This document shows positions 61,870 to 64,000 of a stretch of 64,000 nt of DNA, one piece after another; positions within the stretch are counted from its first letter, which is position 1, and each line of letters begins with the position of its first letter. The translations under genes were made by a program, and so were the position numbers. The notes under the pieces are model-generated. The model was not told the DNA's origin and did not search any database. It worked only from the letters and a program-made list of their open reading frames with translations. The DNA is taken from positions 1 to 64,000 of the forward strand of contig JAAFIG010000002.1 in assembly GCA_013298595.1 (NCBI GenBank), read 5' to 3'. This stretch comes from Deinococcales bacterium (GTDB taxonomy: Bacteria > Deinococcota > Deinococci > Deinococcales > JAAFIG01).

Positions 61870-61971
61870 ATGAAAATATGGTTTTTGCAACTCATCGCCA
61901 GCGCATTCGTTTACATTTTAGGGCTTCAAGAATTCCCTAAAAAATCAGGTTACACAAGGATGTACTCATGA
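61870..61971 (+). CDS. 33-residue coupled small ORF before lipoprotein 8
   Basis: ATG at 61870 with a GAGG eight bases upstream. The product is 33 residues, with a hydrophobic N-terminal part (MKIWFLQLIASAFVYILGL) and a basic tail. Its TGA overlaps the lipoprotein ATG as ATGA, so it may be a translationally coupled small membrane peptide or a leader peptide. No homologue is recognised. Confidence 0.45.
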   Translation: MKIWFLQLIASAFVYILGLQEFPKKSGYTRMYS

Positions 61972-63362
61972 AAAAAATTTTACAAATCGGTTTGCTTCTT
62001 GGTTTACTTAGCCTCGCTGCTTGTCAACCATCGGGCGACACCATCGCGCCCGCCGTCAGCCTCAGCCTGAGTAACCCCACCCCAATTGCAGGCACAGCAT
62101 TAACCCTGAGTGCTGTGGCTTCGGATAACATTGGCATCAAACAAGTCGAATTTTTTGCTAATGAAACCAGCCTGAGCGTAGACACCGAAGCACCCTACGA
62201 ACTGCTGCTGACCGCCGCTCAAGTCAGCGCAGCCATAACGTCGTTTAAAGCCGTCGCCTCCGATGCCGCAGGCAACACCAGCCAAGCCGTAGCCGAAGTG
62301 AGCATCACCAGTGACGACACCACCCCGCCCCTGATCAGCCTGAGTGTTAGCCCCAGTGTTCTGATCGCAGGCACTGCCGCCACCCTGAGCGCCCTGACCG
62401 ACGATGATACGTTCGTTTCCCAAGTCGAATTTTTTGATGGGACAACCAGCTTGGGCACAGACATTACCGAACCATTTGAACAAGCATTAACCGCTGAACA
62501 AGTGACCGAAGGATCAAAAGCATTTAGAGCAGTTGCCACCGATACAGGCAACAACACCGCCGAAGCGGTACTGGAAGTGACTGTTAAACCCGCAGGCACA
62601 GTTCCAGTGATCATGACCTTAACCTCGAGCAACCCCAACCCAGTTGTGGGCAAGGATTTTAAACTGACCGCCGAAATTGACAACAATGACGAAGTTGAAT
62701 TTGTTAAATTTTTTAGAAACGATGCTTCACTTTCCTTTTCCTTTGATAACGATGGCGAACCGTATGATACGAAAGTAAGAGGTAATGACCTTGTTGAAGG
62801 AGAAGTAACCTTTACAGCAAAAGCTTTTAAGGAGGGTGTCCAAGTTGGTAGTGTTCCTGTTCCCGATATTTTGATTGCCGAAGCAAGCCTTACGCTGACA
62901 ATTGCACCTGCGCCACCAAATCCAAATGTTAGTTTTACAGTCAAGGTTAAAGACATTAAAATTCTGGCAAAAAGCGCCGACGAAACAGACAATGCTTTGG
63001 AAATCAATGGTGTACTAAGCGCCCAATTTGTAAATGACACCAATACTGTTTTGGATGATACAACGTTTATTGACATTGCTCGTGACGCTGCACCACTGAC
63101 TCTCAGTGACACCACAACTTTTAGCGCCATCAGCAAACAGCTAGATGGCACAAATTTGGCAGGCAACAAAATTCGTATCAACATCAATTTATTTGAACGG
63201 GACAGGTTTGTTGACCGTAGCAGCTTCGGAGCAAAAGAAATTGGTGTTCCAGTCTCAGATTTACTGAACACCACAGCCGCCGCACCATTTGTCAACGACA
63301 CCACTCTGGAAACCGCCGAAGGTGACAGCATCAAAATCAGCTTTGAAATCTTCAAGAATTAA
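61968..63362 (+). CDS. Ig-like modular lipoprotein 8
   Basis: A predicted 464-residue lipoprotein (lipobox LAAC). Two strong Ig-like modules (about 28-118 and 125-215, with QVEFFDGTTSLGTD) are followed by a weaker third (about 220-315). The C-terminal domain starts PNVSFTVKVKDIKI and matches the end of the gene at 35161. The first 650 bp look clearly richer in GC than the rest and lack the CTCGAG palindrome, so that part may have been acquired or strongly codon-biased. AAGGA precedes the ATG, which overlaps the small ORF at 61870. Confidence 0.8.
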   Translation: MKKILQIGLLLGLLSLAACQPSGDTIAPAVSLSLSNPTPIAGTALTLSAVASDNIGIKQVEFFANETSLSVDTEAPYELLLTAAQVSAAITSFKAVASDAAGNTSQAVAEVSITSDDTTPPLISLSVSPSVLIAGTAATLSALTDDDTFVSQVEFFDGTTSLGTDITEPFEQALTAEQVTEGSKAFRAVATDTGNNTAEAVLEVTVKPAGTVPVIMTLTSSNPNPVVGKDFKLTAEIDNNDEVEFVKFFRNDASLSFSFDNDGEPYDTKVRGNDLVEGEVTFTAKAFKEGVQVGSVPVPDILIAEASLTLTIAPAPPNPNVSFTVKVKDIKILAKSADETDNALEINGVLSAQFVNDTNTVLDDTTFIDIARDAAPLTLSDTTTFSAISKQLDGTNLAGNKIRININLFERDRFVDRSSFGAKEIGVPVSDLLNTTAAAPFVNDTTLETAEGDSIKISFEIFKN

Positions 63363-63373
63363 AGCCAATTCAC

Positions 63374-63405
63374 CCCTCGAGATTGAAAACTCGAGGGATT
63401 TTATT
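63374..63405 (+). terminator. CTCGAG-stem terminator after lipoprotein 8
   Basis: CCCTCGAG (63374-63381) and CTCGAGGG (63390-63397) followed by ATTTTATTT. A good rho-independent terminator. Confidence 0.75.
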
Positions 63406-63453
63406 TGCAAGCATTGCTCGAGTCCAGCCACTCATAAAGGAGCATTGATTCAA

Positions 63454-63969
63454 ATGAATTTAAGTACAACGCAACAAGCGTATTTGCAACAAATACTGAT
63501 GGTTACGCAAATCAATCCGCATTTAACTTTAGCCAGTAGACAAAGAGCCTTTGAAATCGAATTTGATATGAATACCGAAGGTGAAACAAATATACCCAAA
63601 GACACCCTGCAAAAAATATTAACCACCAGTATTTGCCGAACACTTTGTGGCGATTCCACTTACGAAGTGGACAGTTCCGATAACGAATCTTTTATCGAGT
63701 ACATCAATGCGATTTGTTCGCACTTAAAAATTTGTTTAGATTGGGGAACAAATAATCCATTCTCAAATGAATTCCTCGAGAAGTACAATGTTGGTAATTT
63801 AATCGAAAAAGCCAGTGCTGAACTTCAAAAATCTGGTTTTACCCTTTGCGAATGCCTAATCAAAAACGATACTCGAGCTGGTCTGATTATTGCAACGCCA
63901 TTAATTTATTATGTTCAAGAATTGGCTTTGCAACTGGGTATTCATTTTGTGCCACGTCTGACGACATGA
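63454..63969 (+). CDS. Unknown cytoplasmic protein, 171 residues
   Basis: Not recognised. A soluble, slightly acidic protein without signal peptide or membrane segment. It has several cysteines (SICRTLCGD, ICSHLKICLDW, FTLCECL), which could bind metal or be structural. The ATG at 63454 lies 11 bases after AAAGGAG; an in-frame TTG at 63445 is too close to that site. The longer frame from 63289 overlaps the lipoprotein gene and its terminator and is rejected. It is followed after 7 bp by another start, so it may begin an operon that leaves the window. Confidence 0.65.
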   Translation: MNLSTTQQAYLQQILMVTQINPHLTLASRQRAFEIEFDMNTEGETNIPKDTLQKILTTSICRTLCGDSTYEVDSSDNESFIEYINAICSHLKICLDWGTNNPFSNEFLEKYNVGNLIEKASAELQKSGFTLCECLIKNDTRAGLIIATPLIYYVQELALQLGIHFVPRLTT

Positions 63970-63976
63970 GGAAAGT

Positions 63977-64000
63977 ATGTCAAAAACCAATAGCAAACAC
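63977..64000 (+). CDS. Start of a further gene, cut by window edge
   Basis: ATG at 63977 preceded by GAGGAAAG; only the first eight codons (MSKTNSKH) are visible. The spacing suggests co-transcription with the gene at 63454. The product cannot be named. Confidence 0.4.

Noticed and set aside
62219-63355. 378-codon minus-strand ORF opposite lipoprotein 8
   Set aside because: Ser/Val/Leu-rich shadow frame with no ribosome site or domain; the plus strand has a signal peptide, lipobox and Ig modules.

Overview
The window looks like a chromosomal segment of a diderm bacterium of moderate-to-low GC. The best guess, at low confidence, is a member or relative of the Deinococcota. Reasons are several BTAD/SARP-type regulators, many c-di-GMP turnover proteins, many Ig-like and RCC1 lipoproteins, a predicted outer-membrane beta-barrel protein, and promoters with a TAnnnT-like -10 box that sometimes sits directly at the start codon (leaderless genes). 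No rRNA, tRNA, CRISPR array, transposase or phage gene was seen. The palindrome CTCGAG is strikingly over-represented throughout, in genes, promoters and terminators.

Region A (1-29 kb) is an exopolysaccharide and c-di-GMP region. It holds a GGDEF-EAL protein with manC, an LruC/DUF4114 lipoprotein, a PIG-V-type mannosyltransferase, an alginate-acetylation-like operon (MBOAT AlgI, two AlgJ/AlgX-like SGNH proteins, AlgF, a GH5-like glycosidase), a PAS-GAF-HD-GYP protein, and a long overlapping operon (HD-GYP, flippase, two glycosyltransferases, a STAS/PP2C/RsbW-like partner-switching set, a lone receiver and two large membrane or exported proteins). Five promoters here share a bipartite element, TGTG-N7-(CACA or CCA-like) followed by the palindrome GTGCTAGCAC, which suggests one regulon.

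Region B (29-32.9 kb) holds a sensor kinase, a TPR-BTAD regulator with a divergent 41-residue secreted prepeptide, a beta-barrel protein with a long structured leader, and a LuxR-type regulator.

Region C (33-64 kb) is a family of tandem lipoproteins: Ig-like modules, two seven-bladed RCC1-type propellers and a paralogue fragment. Interspersed are two large STAND/TPR proteins with C-terminal winged-helix and BTAD domains, ccmAB haem-export genes, a beta-propeller/di-haem cytochrome lipoprotein and a Rieske protein. Fifteen promoter-like sites in regions B and C share one strict architecture: two CGTTAC-like hexamers exactly 11 bp apart, then exactly 11 nt, then a YAnnnT-type -10. This resembles SARP boxes and fits the three resident BTAD proteins. 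The likely undescribed system is therefore a BTAD-controlled lipoprotein regulon, possibly with a secreted peptide signal.
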